Origin: Chitinophagia bacterium
Lineage (GTDB): Bacteria; Bacteroidota; Bacteroidia; Chitinophagales; Saprospiraceae
Assembly: GCA_009923745.1 (NCBI GenBank)
Contig: RFSX01000005.1
Location: 1 to 32,688 of the forward strand
Length of the DNA: 32,688 nt
Direction of reading: 5' to 3'
The notes under the pieces: model-generated
Told to the model about the DNA's origin: nothing
What the model saw: the letters and a program-made list of their open reading frames with translations, nothing else
The model's database searches: none
Shown here: piece after piece, positions 9,539-17,950 of the stretch
How the letters are laid out: the number at the start of each line of letters is the position of its first letter
How positions within the stretch are numbered: position 1 is the stretch's first letter
Position numbers and translations under genes: made by a program

Positions 9539-10345
9539 ATGAAGGAGATTTCAGATATTACCGTCCAGTTATTACAGGCAAAAATAGAATGGCATAAGCC
9601 TAAGTTTAACCTTGAGCATTTCAATCATTTGATCGGCCAATCCGGTTCCGCAGACCTTATCGTGCTGCCCGAAATGTGGAATACCGGATTTACGATGAAA
9701 GCCGACTTATATCATAGCCATGCAAATGAAGCTTTAAGACTTATGAAGGAGTGGAGTCTAAAGTATGCCAAGGCTATTGTCGGATCTGTTATCGTCAAGG
9801 AGGACGATAAAATATATAACAGACTCTATTTTGTAGCTGAAGGGTCGGTGTTGGCTCATTATGATAAAAGGCATCTTTTTGCGTTTTCCGGTGAAGACAG
9901 GAGTTTCACTGCAGGAGATTCCAAGCTTGTAGTGAGTTATAAAGGCTGGCGATTTTGTTTAAATATCTGTTATGACCTGCGTTTTCCGGTATGGGCGCGT
10001 AATTATGAAGATTACGATGTTTTGATCTACTCAGCCAACTGGCCGGATGCCCGGATAGATGCATGGCAAAGCCTCTTGAAGGCGAGAGCTATCGAAAATC
10101 AATCCTATGTATTGGGATGCAACTGTTACGGGCAGGATGCCTGGCGCAATGCTTACGGTGGCCACAGCTACCTTTATGCATACGACGGTTCTCTCATCTC
10201 AGAAGAAAAACGAAATGAGCAGTTATTTACCTGCCGCCTGGAAATAGAAAAACTCAAAGAATTCAGGACGAAATTCCCATTCCTCGCAGAAAGAGATGCT
10301 ATAAAGTCCGACTGGAAAACCAACTATTTTACGGATTCGAAGTAG
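9539..10345 (+). CDS. Carbon-nitrogen hydrolase / omega-amidase-like nitrilase family protein
   Basis: 268 aa; Glu-Lys-Cys triad context LIVLPEMWNTGFTM, YDKRHLFAFSGED, LNICYDLRFPVWARN. Confidence 0.93.
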   Translation: MKEISDITVQLLQAKIEWHKPKFNLEHFNHLIGQSGSADLIVLPEMWNTGFTMKADLYHSHANEALRLMKEWSLKYAKAIVGSVIVKEDDKIYNRLYFVAEGSVLAHYDKRHLFAFSGEDRSFTAGDSKLVVSYKGWRFCLNICYDLRFPVWARNYEDYDVLIYSANWPDARIDAWQSLLKARAIENQSYVLGCNCYGQDAWRNAYGGHSYLYAYDGSLISEEKRNEQLFTCRLEIEKLKEFRTKFPFLAERDAIKSDWKTNYFTDSK

Positions 10346-10779
10346 GCTATCAAGCGCTCATAATCATCGTCGCTGAGTTGGGCTTTTTTATGTATCCAGG
10401 TATAGGACTTGTAGGGCATTCGGCGCCGCTCCATGACCTCTATGCACTCATCTACTTTTCTTGCTTTACGCTTGTCATCATAACTGTTCCATTTCGAAAA
10501 ATTGAGTTGCTCCCTTCCGTTTTCAATGTGTCCTTTCAACCACCATCCCAGAGGCTGTATATTAATGTACCACGGATATTCAGTTTCATTTGAATGGCAG
10601 TCACGGCAGGCATTTCTGAGCAGTATCCTGACATCTTCTGGAACCGATTTGTCGTTATAAAAATTCTCAGTTTCTACAACCGGAGGCAAGGTTTCATCAA
10701 TGCCGAAGAGCTGTATGATGATGAATACAGCGATAGCTAAAATTCCCAGAGTTTTTCGCTTATTTAGTTTCATGAGCAA
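10324..10779 (-). CDS. Haem-binding domain-containing protein (CXXCH)
   Basis: 151 aa; N-terminal TM, RNACRDCHSNETEYPWYINIQPLGWWLKGHIENGREQLNFSKW; 3' end overlaps the nitrilase gene by 22 nt. Confidence 0.88.
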   Translation of the reverse strand: MLMKLNKRKTLGILAIAVFIIIQLFGIDETLPPVVETENFYNDKSVPEDVRILLRNACRDCHSNETEYPWYINIQPLGWWLKGHIENGREQLNFSKWNSYDDKRKARKVDECIEVMERRRMPYKSYTWIHKKAQLSDDDYERLIAYFESVK

Positions 10780-10851
10780 TGTTTTTCCAAATGTCTTGAT
10801 GGAGTTTAAAAAATAGCCGCGCTCTTAGCTATTATAATTACATTTGGCTGA

Positions 10852-10884
10852 TATTTTAACCCGAGCTCAGCTCGGGTTAAAATA
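10852..10884. promoter_or_regulatory. Perfect inverted repeat TATTTTAACCCGAGCT-C-AGCTCGGGTTAAAATA between divergent genes
   Basis: 16-nt arms with 1-nt centre, 24 nt before the TonB receptor ATG (10909); operator, or hairpin/terminator-like with flanking A/T tracts. Confidence 0.8.
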
Positions 10885-10908
10885 CTATCAAATTCTGAGT
10901 TGACCACT

Positions 10909-13194
10909 ATGAGATCATTCAAAAGATATATTTACAGTATTCTTGTTATACTGCTTCCGGCCTTGGCGATAGCGCAGGAAGCTTCCATACGAGGACATGT
11001 TTACGATGCTAAATCAGGAGAACCCGTCATATTTGCCAATGTTATTCTTGTAGAAGAAACCATAGGGACAACTACTGATGATAATGGCTTATTTACAATT
11101 GCCGGTCCTAGTCCCGGCAATTATACTTTGAAAATCAGTTATATAGGTTATGAGGAACAAGAATTTCCTGTCGTCTTCGATGCCTATAGGATTAATTATT
11201 ATACCGTTAACCTCGAACAGGGTGGTGTTAATATCGGAACAGTCAGTATTTCAGCAGAACGCGAGCAGGCAAAGTCAGAGGTAAGAATCTCACAGCTCAA
11301 TGTCAGTCAGCGACAGATTAAGGCCCTGCCTTCTACCGGTGGTGATGCCGATATACTTCAGTATCTGCAGGTTCTTCCTGGTATAATATCTACAGGAGAC
11401 CAGGGTGGTCAACTGTATGTCAGGGGAGGAAGCCCGGTACAAAATAAAATTCTTCTGGATGGCTTGACCATTTATAATCCATTCCACTCTATAGGCTTCT
11501 ATTCGACATTTGAAACAGAGTTAATTCGAAATGTAGACGTTCTCACAGGAGCGTTTAATGCAGAGCATGGTGGAAGAATTTCGGCCATCGTTGATATCAA
11601 AACGAGAGAGGGTAATAAGAAGCACCTGGGAGGGCAATTGTCGGCAAGTCCCTTTATGGTTAAAGCGCTTTTTGAAGGGCCGATAGCAAAACTTAAAAAT
11701 GATGGCGGTAGCGTTTCTTTTACTTTGACAAGCAAGCGATCCATTATTGACAGGACATCACCTGATTTATATCCCTACGCCAGCGTCAACGACAGTATCG
11801 GATTGCCTTTTAAGTTTAACGACAGCTACGGAAAATTATCATTCGTAACAGAGAATGGTAGCAAGTTTAATGTATTTGCCTTCAACTTTGACGACAGTTA
11901 TGCCAACCCACTTGTGGCTGACATTGACTGGAGCAACAGTGGGGGTGGATTTAATTTTGACCTGCTGCCATCTACGAGTCCTATCACACTCAATGGCCTT
12001 GTTGGATTTACTCAGTATGAAACATCCATACAGGAAGCGGACGAAAGCCCGAGACGCAGTCTTATTAAGGAGTATGTGCTAGGCCTTAATTTCAATTATT
12101 TCTCCAACGCTTATGTACTCAAGTATGGCCTCGATATAAAGAGTATTCGAACTGAATTTGACTTTACCAATCCTTTTGGCTTGCGACTTAATCAATTTCA
12201 GAATACGACAGAAATGTCAGGTTTTATGAAGCTCAGGAAAACATCTGAAAAGCTTGTTATTGAGCCAGGTATCCGTTTTCAATACTATGCTTCATTGGGT
12301 GAATTTTCTCTTGAGCCTAGATTTGGTTTGAAATGGAATATAAGTGAAAAAACCCGCCTGAAAGCGGCAGCTGGAATTTATACTCAAAACCTGATCAGTA
12401 CTTCCAATGAGAGGGATGTAGTCAATCTGTTCAACGGATTTTTGTCGGGGCCTGAAAGCCAGTTTGATGATATAAATGGAGACAGGGTTACTTCCAAACT
12501 TCAAAAGTCGAGACATGCAGTCCTGGGGATAGAACAAGACCTTGGTCCTAATCTGAAAGTAAACATAGAGGGGTACATAAAGGACTTCCCTCAATTGATT
12601 GTTGTCAACAGGAATAAAACAAGTCTCAGGCAATCCGATTATACGACGGAAGAAGGCGAGGCTTATGGTGTTGATGTTTCTGCAAAATATGAATTCCAGG
12701 GATGGTATCTGTGGGCGACCTATACCTATGGATTTGTGAATCGCTTTGATGGGGAGCAGGAATATCCAACCATATTTGACAGAAGGCATAATGTCAATTT
12801 CCTGACAAGTAAAAGCTTTGGTCGGGACAACAGCTGGCAGGCAAGTGCCCGTTGGAATTTTGGATCAGGATTTCCTTTTACCAAAACGCAGGCATTTTAT
12901 AATCAGCTGGATCTCAGGGAAGGGCCGGGTTCTGATTATTTGACGGCTAATCCTGACGATGTAGGAATCATATATTCCGATGTAAGGAATGGTGGCAGAC
13001 TACCATATTATCATCGTCTTGACCTATCTTTGCAAAAGACCATTACTTTTTCAACTTATGCAAATCTTGAGATGGTCGCCAGTGTTTCAAACAGCTATGA
13101 CAGGGATAATATCTTTTATTTTGACAGGGTTCGATTTGAGAGGGTAGATCAATTGCCAATCATCCCTTCAATGGGTCTTAGACTCAATTTTTAG
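10909..13194 (+). CDS. TonB-dependent receptor with carboxypeptidase-like regulatory N-terminal domain
   Basis: ORF track uses TTG 10900; ATG at 10909 fits the signal peptide MRSFKRYIYSILVILLPALAIAQ. SIRGHVYDAKSGEPVIFANVIL...TTDDNGLFTI and plug motif LPGIISTGDQGGQLYVRGGSPVQNKILLDGLTIYNPFH. Confidence 0.95.
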   Translation: MRSFKRYIYSILVILLPALAIAQEASIRGHVYDAKSGEPVIFANVILVEETIGTTTDDNGLFTIAGPSPGNYTLKISYIGYEEQEFPVVFDAYRINYYTVNLEQGGVNIGTVSISAEREQAKSEVRISQLNVSQRQIKALPSTGGDADILQYLQVLPGIISTGDQGGQLYVRGGSPVQNKILLDGLTIYNPFHSIGFYSTFETELIRNVDVLTGAFNAEHGGRISAIVDIKTREGNKKHLGGQLSASPFMVKALFEGPIAKLKNDGGSVSFTLTSKRSIIDRTSPDLYPYASVNDSIGLPFKFNDSYGKLSFVTENGSKFNVFAFNFDDSYANPLVADIDWSNSGGGFNFDLLPSTSPITLNGLVGFTQYETSIQEADESPRRSLIKEYVLGLNFNYFSNAYVLKYGLDIKSIRTEFDFTNPFGLRLNQFQNTTEMSGFMKLRKTSEKLVIEPGIRFQYYASLGEFSLEPRFGLKWNISEKTRLKAAAGIYTQNLISTSNERDVVNLFNGFLSGPESQFDDINGDRVTSKLQKSRHAVLGIEQDLGPNLKVNIEGYIKDFPQLIVVNRNKTSLRQSDYTTEEGEAYGVDVSAKYEFQGWYLWATYTYGFVNRFDGEQEYPTIFDRRHNVNFLTSKSFGRDNSWQASARWNFGSGFPFTKTQAFYNQLDLREGPGSDYLTANPDDVGIIYSDVRNGGRLPYYHRLDLSLQKTITFSTYANLEMVASVSNSYDRDNIFYFDRVRFERVDQLPIIPSMGLRLNF

Positions 13195-13196
13195 AG

Positions 13197-13204
13197 TATC
13201 TTTG
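13197..13204 (+). promoter_or_regulatory. Candidate -7 element TATCTTTG upstream of the TerB-like gene
   Basis: Matches TAnnTTTG 40 nt upstream of ATG 13245. Confidence 0.35.
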
Positions 13205-13244
13205 CAGAATAATTTAGTTCATCAAAAAAAAGTGAAATTAAACA

Positions 13245-13724
13245 ATGGTTCAGGGATTCGAAGATTTAACCCAGGAGCAATTCGAAACGCTAAAAAAAGC
13301 AATTAGCTGGATTACTCTACTCCTAGCCGGTGCTGACGGTAAAATAGAAAAAGAAGAAACAGCTTGGGCGGAGAAGTTAGCTGATATAAGAAGTTATAGT
13401 CTTCCAAACGATTTGATGCATTTTTATCAGGAAGTGGGTAAAGACTTTCAGGAAGAGCTTGAAACGCTTCTTGACACCCTTCCCAAGGATAATAAAGAGC
13501 GTGCGCGTATTTTGACAGAGAATATTAAAACTGTCAATCCGATCCTCAGTTCTTGGAATGATGATCTTGCGGGGGAATTGTATAAATCCTATAAGTCCTT
13601 TGCCAAACATGTTGCGAAATCTTCTGGTGGATTCCTGGGAATGATGAGTATTTCAAAAGAAGAAAGAGAACTTATCGAGCTTCCTATGCTTGAGAAAGTT
13701 GTATTCTTCGATGAGGATGAGTAA
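13245..13724 (+). CDS. Conserved hypothetical protein, possibly TerB-like
   Basis: 159 aa, all-helical; ISWITLLLAGADGKIEKEETAWAEKLADIRSY resembles the TerB-like acidic GADGxIxxEE motif. Confidence 0.6.
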   Translation: MVQGFEDLTQEQFETLKKAISWITLLLAGADGKIEKEETAWAEKLADIRSYSLPNDLMHFYQEVGKDFQEELETLLDTLPKDNKERARILTENIKTVNPILSSWNDDLAGELYKSYKSFAKHVAKSSGGFLGMMSISKEERELIELPMLEKVVFFDEDE

Positions 13725-13742
13725 TTGAATCTTTTGATTCAA
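13725..13742. repeat. Short perfect stem-loop TTGAATC-TTTT-GATTCAA after the TerB-like gene
   Basis: 7-bp arms, 4-nt loop, immediately after the stop codon; no U-tract directly after, so terminator function is uncertain. Confidence 0.45.
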
Positions 13743-13777
13743 CCAGGAAATCACTTTCCGGCTTAAAAAAAATCTTA

Positions 13778-14808
13778 ATGATAAATTATCACCAGGCAAG
13801 CCTGAGGTCTTTGTCTGTGCACAGTGTTCCAGGAGCTCAGCATGAAGCAGAATTTCTCATTACCAAAGAACCTGTAATTCTTGAAGATGAAATGCTTCAG
13901 GATGTATTCCTGAGGTTCTTTTTTGGTGCTTTCAAGGAGCCTGAATTTTACAGCTTTGATCATTTTGAGGGGGATTCCAACAGGATGTACAGCTTGGCCG
14001 GGCAAATCTTTGATGACCCATCCATGTGTCATCATGTATCCAAAGAAATAGCACGTCATCTTCAAAGCCAGTCCACGCATCCAAATATCAGGAAAGGAGA
14101 ACTCATAGTGGCTCATATACGGGATGTATTGATTGAAGACGAACTCGTTTCAGCTCTTGTTGTGCTTAAGTCGGAATCGAAGGAAAGCTTTATCGATGTA
14201 CATCGAAATAATGATGCGATTGAGTTCCGTTTGAAAAAAGGCATATATCCCAAGAAGATGGATAAGGCCTGTATCATATTTAATACGAAGCGTGGGGAAG
14301 GTTTTAAACTGTGTGTGGCAGATAAAATTAACTCTAGGGAAGAAGCCTTGTATTGGAAACAACTCTTTCTGGACGTCAAGAAGGAGCTCAATGATTATCA
14401 TAATACAAAAGTCTATATCCAGGCTACGCGTTCATTTATCGATGAGCGACTCAAGCCGAAGTATGAATTGAGAAGCAGGATGAAGCTCAACTGATGAGTA
14501 ATTCGAAACACTATTTTGATAGCAATAAGCAATTTGATGAAGAATCCTACCTGGACTCACTTTTTGGGAAACAGGCAGATTTCAAGGAAGAATTCAAGTT
14601 GTTCCAGTCTGAAAGCAACTGGGAAAGTGATGATAATTTCAGAGTTTCTCAGGCGGCCGTTAAAAAGCAGAATAAGGTATTTCGATCAGTTATTAAGCTT
14701 GATAAGAATTTCCATATCTATGTCCACGGCAACAGGAACATGATTGAACGCGGCACAGACGCCAATGGCCGCAAGTTTTATAAGCTCTATTTTGACCATG
14801 AGGAATAA
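13778..14808 (+). pseudogene. NA37/YejK-type nucleoid-associated protein gene, split by a -1 frameshift near 14462-14470 (ORFs 13778-14494 and 14494-14808)
   Basis: ORF1 carries the N-terminal NA37-like part, ORF2 the C-terminal part (AAVKKQNKVFRSVIKLDKNFHIYVHGNRNMIERGTD..GRKFYKLYF). The second frame reads upstream of its ATG as IEKQDEAQLMSNSKHYF, continuing the conserved region, which places a one-base deletion at tatgaa^ttgag. Confidence 0.8.
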
Positions 14809-14811
14809 AGA

Positions 14812-15756
14812 ATGATTGGCAATAATTCATCTGCGATAGGACAGGCGCACGCCAGGATCAAGAATTATATTCACAGAACGCCCGTGATGAGTTCCAGACT
14901 TATCAATACAATGGCGGGATGTGACATTTATTTTAAATGTGAGAATTTTCAACGGATGGGTGCCTTTAAAATGAGGGGTGCCATCAATGCTGCTTTGTCA
15001 CTTTCCGAGTCCCAGAGATCCAAAGGCATACTTACACATTCTTCAGGCAATATGGCACAGGCAGTAGCCCTGTCTGCACAATTACTGGGTATCCCAGCTT
15101 ATATAGTTATGCCTGAAAATGCACCCCAGGTGAAGAAAAATGCAGTGGCGTCCTATGGTGGTCAAATAACGCTGTGCGAATCCACGATAGAGGCACGCGA
15201 AGCCGAAGCCTCGCGAATCCAGCAAGAAACAGGCGCATGGCTTTTACATCCCTCCAATCATATAGAAGTCATACATGGGCAGGGAACAGCTGCATATGAA
15301 TTAATACAGGATAATTCTCCACTCGATTTTATTCTGACACCTGTTGGTGGTGGTGGATTGTTGGCCGGTACAGTCCTGGCTGCGAATGAGCTACTGCCGG
15401 ACTGCCGTATTGTTGGTGCTGAACCTATGGAGGCCGACGATGCTTACAGGTCGCTGAAGTCTGGAAAAATTGAATACAACAGCTCTGCAAACACTATTGC
15501 TGATGGTTTGAGGACACATTTGGGTGATGTCAATTTTCCAATTATAAAAAGCCATGTTGGCGACATTATCAGGGTAGAGGAGGAAGAGATAATTTCAGCT
15601 ATGCGTTTGATATGGGAACGCATGAAAATAATTATCGAACCCTCGTGTGCCGTACCATTGGCGGCGGTACTTCGCGCAAAGGAGAAATTTAAGTCTCACC
15701 GCATAGGGATTATACTTTCAGGAGGCAATGTTGATCTCAATAACTTGCCATTCTGA
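14812..15756 (+). CDS. Threonine/serine dehydratase or serine racemase-like PLP enzyme
   Basis: 314 aa; FKCENFQRMGAFKMRGA, SSGNMAQAVA, PVGGGGLLAG, SGGNVD. Confidence 0.9.
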   Translation: MIGNNSSAIGQAHARIKNYIHRTPVMSSRLINTMAGCDIYFKCENFQRMGAFKMRGAINAALSLSESQRSKGILTHSSGNMAQAVALSAQLLGIPAYIVMPENAPQVKKNAVASYGGQITLCESTIEAREAEASRIQQETGAWLLHPSNHIEVIHGQGTAAYELIQDNSPLDFILTPVGGGGLLAGTVLAANELLPDCRIVGAEPMEADDAYRSLKSGKIEYNSSANTIADGLRTHLGDVNFPIIKSHVGDIIRVEEEEIISAMRLIWERMKIIIEPSCAVPLAAVLRAKEKFKSHRIGIILSGGNVDLNNLPF

Positions 15757-15759
15757 TGA

Positions 15760-16077
15760 TCAGCGATATACCCAATATCTGAACAGGGGAAAACTTATAA
15801 AGATTCCAATAAAACTGGCAATGATAATCTTTGATATCATGTACTGGAATCCAGCTATATCTGTAAGAATGTAGATCCCGCCCATATTCAAAAGGAGAAC
15901 AAGTCCGCTTACCATGACGTATTTGAAGGCTTGCCCTATGATTTTTTTCTCTGTGCGTTTGAATGCCCAATATCTGAGTGCAAGAAAGCTTGTTATGGCA
16001 CCAAGTGCGCTTGCAATTCCGGCTGAATACACATAGTAAATACCCACATATTCAGTCAATACAAACAAGCTGAGCAT
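15760..16077 (-). CDS. GtrA family membrane protein (N-terminus uncertain)
   Basis: 105 aa; ALGAITSFLALRYWAFKRTEKK and FPLFRYWVYR typical of GtrA. In-frame upstream codons FLRSQITAITATAVD look GtrA-like but have no ATG/GTG/TTG. Confidence 0.75.
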   Translation of the reverse strand: MLSLFVLTEYVGIYYVYSAGIASALGAITSFLALRYWAFKRTEKKIIGQAFKYVMVSGLVLLLNMGGIYILTDIAGFQYMISKIIIASFIGIFISFPLFRYWVYR

Positions 16078-16163
16078 ATCAACGGCTGTCGCTGTGATAG
16101 CCGTTATTTGCGACCTTAAAAAAGAGATGATAAATGGGACTTTATGGCTGATAAGGCTTGGAT

Positions 16164-16625
16164 TTAAAAGAAAGTATGGATAGCATACAAAACCAGAAAG
16201 CTGTAGATACCGGCAAGAGCATCATCGAGCATGACACCCCAGGCACCTTTAATGCGGGTATCCAGGTAACGTATTCCGAGTGGTTTGAGAATATCAAAGA
16301 ATCGAAATAGTATAAAAGCTCCCCAAATATTCATATGGCTAAGCGGGAGCAAGTAAATAGCTATGAGAAGACCTACAAATTCATCGACAACTACCCTGGA
16401 AGGGTCATCACCCCATTCTTTGATGACATGCGATGTAGACCAGGTTCCCAATAAAGTCAATGCTACAATTAAGGCACTGTAAACAGTTATACCCAGGTGT
16501 GTATCTGTAAGTTTAAGGATGTATAAAAAAAGAACGGCTCCCAGCGCACCAAAAGTACCAGGTGCAAAAGGAGCCATTCCTAATCCAAAAACAGTGCTTA
16601 CTGTTTTGTGAAAGATTTTATTCAT
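16164..16625 (-). CDS. Phosphatidylglycerophosphatase A family protein (candidate phosphatidylinositol-phosphate phosphatase)
   Basis: GLGMAPFAPGTFGALGA, VVVDEFVGLLIA, FRFFDILKPLGIRYLD, GAWGVMLDDALAG are PgpA motifs; ATG 16625 (MNKIFHK) overlaps the MIPS stop. Confidence 0.9.
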   Translation of the reverse strand: MNKIFHKTVSTVFGLGMAPFAPGTFGALGAVLFLYILKLTDTHLGITVYSALIVALTLLGTWSTSHVIKEWGDDPSRVVVDEFVGLLIAIYLLPLSHMNIWGAFILFRFFDILKPLGIRYLDTRIKGAWGVMLDDALAGIYSFLVLYAIHTFF

Positions 16626-17946
16626 AATCCAGACCAAGGTGATGAATCAAATCATGACCTCCAAGGTAACGGAGCGTGTTTTCAAGTTTATGCAGTTGTT
16701 TGAATATATCGTGTATAGGCATTCTTCCCTGAGGTGCCTGTGGCGATTTAAGGTAGAATGACAACCATTCTTGGATGCCGTTCATGGATGATCTTTTTGC
16801 AAGATCAAGGAATATGGCCAGATCCAGAACAATGGGCGCTGCCAGGATAGAATCCCTGCAAAGGAAATCAATCTTTATTTGCATTGGGTAGTTGAGCCAA
16901 CCGGATATGTCAATATTATCCCATCCTTCTTTGTTGTCACCTCTTGGCGGGTAATAATTTATTCTAACCTTGTGGTAGAAGTCCTTGTATAATTCAGGAT
17001 ACAATTCTGGTTCAAGAATTTGTTCCAGTACACCCAGTTTGGATACTTCTTTTGTTTTGAAGTTGTCAGGATCGTCAAGCACTTCACCATCCCTATTGCC
17101 CAGGATATTAGTTGAGAACCATCCATCAATAGCCAGTGCCCGCGCTTTCAAGCCAGGAGCCAAAATGGTTTTCATCAGTGTTTGACCAGTTTTGAAGTCC
17201 TTTCCTGCAATCGGCGTATTTGTCATTTTAGCCAATTCTACTAATGCAGGGATATCGCAGCTCAGGTTAGGGGCACCGTTCGCATATGGAATACCCATCT
17301 TAATAGCAGCATAAGCGTAAATCATGCTCGGTGCAATATCCTTTGAGTTGTTTTGAAGTCCTTTCTCGAAGGCAGCTAACGATTTATGAACTCTAGATTC
17401 TTCGATATAGATTTCAGTAGAACCACACCAAACCATCACAAGCCTGTCACATTTGTTATCGGCCTTAAATTTTTTGATATCGTTCATCACTGCTTTAGCC
17501 AAAGCCATTTTTGTTTTTGACTTTTTAACATGCGTGCCGTTAAGTTTCTTGACATAATTCTTGTCAAAAACAGCTTTCATCGGCTTGATCTTTGAAAGAG
17601 GCGCTTTCAATTTATTCAGTAGGTTGATATCCAGAACACCGGCGTGGACAGCAGCCTCATACATATTATCTTTAAAAATATCCCAGCCACCAAAAGCTAC
17701 TTTTTTCAAATCCTGAAGCTCTACAACTTCATTGATAAGCGGTTTATTTACTTTTCCTGTTCGTTTTCCTAATCTCAACCGTCCCATTTGAGAAAGAGAT
17801 CCGATTGGTTGAGCCAGACCTTTATTTACTGCAAGAACCCCTGCTATAAAGGTCGTTGCAACAGCGCCCATACCAGGCAGCAATATTCCGAGTTTTCCCT
17901 TTGCAGGCTCTACCGTTACAGTGTTATTTGTCTGTTTTTTTGCCAT
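16618..17946 (-). CDS. Inositol-3-phosphate synthase (MIPS, Ino1 family)
   Basis: 442 aa; KLGILLPGMGAVATTFIAGV, VFGGWDIF-like AFGGWDIFKDNMYEAA, PYANGAPNLSCDIPAL, GKDFKTGQTLMKTILAPGLKARAL, CRDSILAAPIVLDLAIFLDLA. Confidence 0.95.
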   Translation of the reverse strand: MAKKQTNNTVTVEPAKGKLGILLPGMGAVATTFIAGVLAVNKGLAQPIGSLSQMGRLRLGKRTGKVNKPLINEVVELQDLKKVAFGGWDIFKDNMYEAAVHAGVLDINLLNKLKAPLSKIKPMKAVFDKNYVKKLNGTHVKKSKTKMALAKAVMNDIKKFKADNKCDRLVMVWCGSTEIYIEESRVHKSLAAFEKGLQNNSKDIAPSMIYAYAAIKMGIPYANGAPNLSCDIPALVELAKMTNTPIAGKDFKTGQTLMKTILAPGLKARALAIDGWFSTNILGNRDGEVLDDPDNFKTKEVSKLGVLEQILEPELYPELYKDFYHKVRINYYPPRGDNKEGWDNIDISGWLNYPMQIKIDFLCRDSILAAPIVLDLAIFLDLAKRSSMNGIQEWLSFYLKSPQAPQGRMPIHDIFKQLHKLENTLRYLGGHDLIHHLGLDYE

Positions 17947-17950
17947 TTGT

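Noticed and set aside
12292-12789. 165 aa minus-strand ORF within the TonB receptor gene
   Set aside because: Antisense shadow of a well-supported CDS.
14462-14496. Programmed -1 ribosomal frameshifting in the NA37 gene
   Set aside because: No X-XXY-YYZ slippery heptamer or clear downstream structure at the inferred shift site; a simple deletion explains it better.
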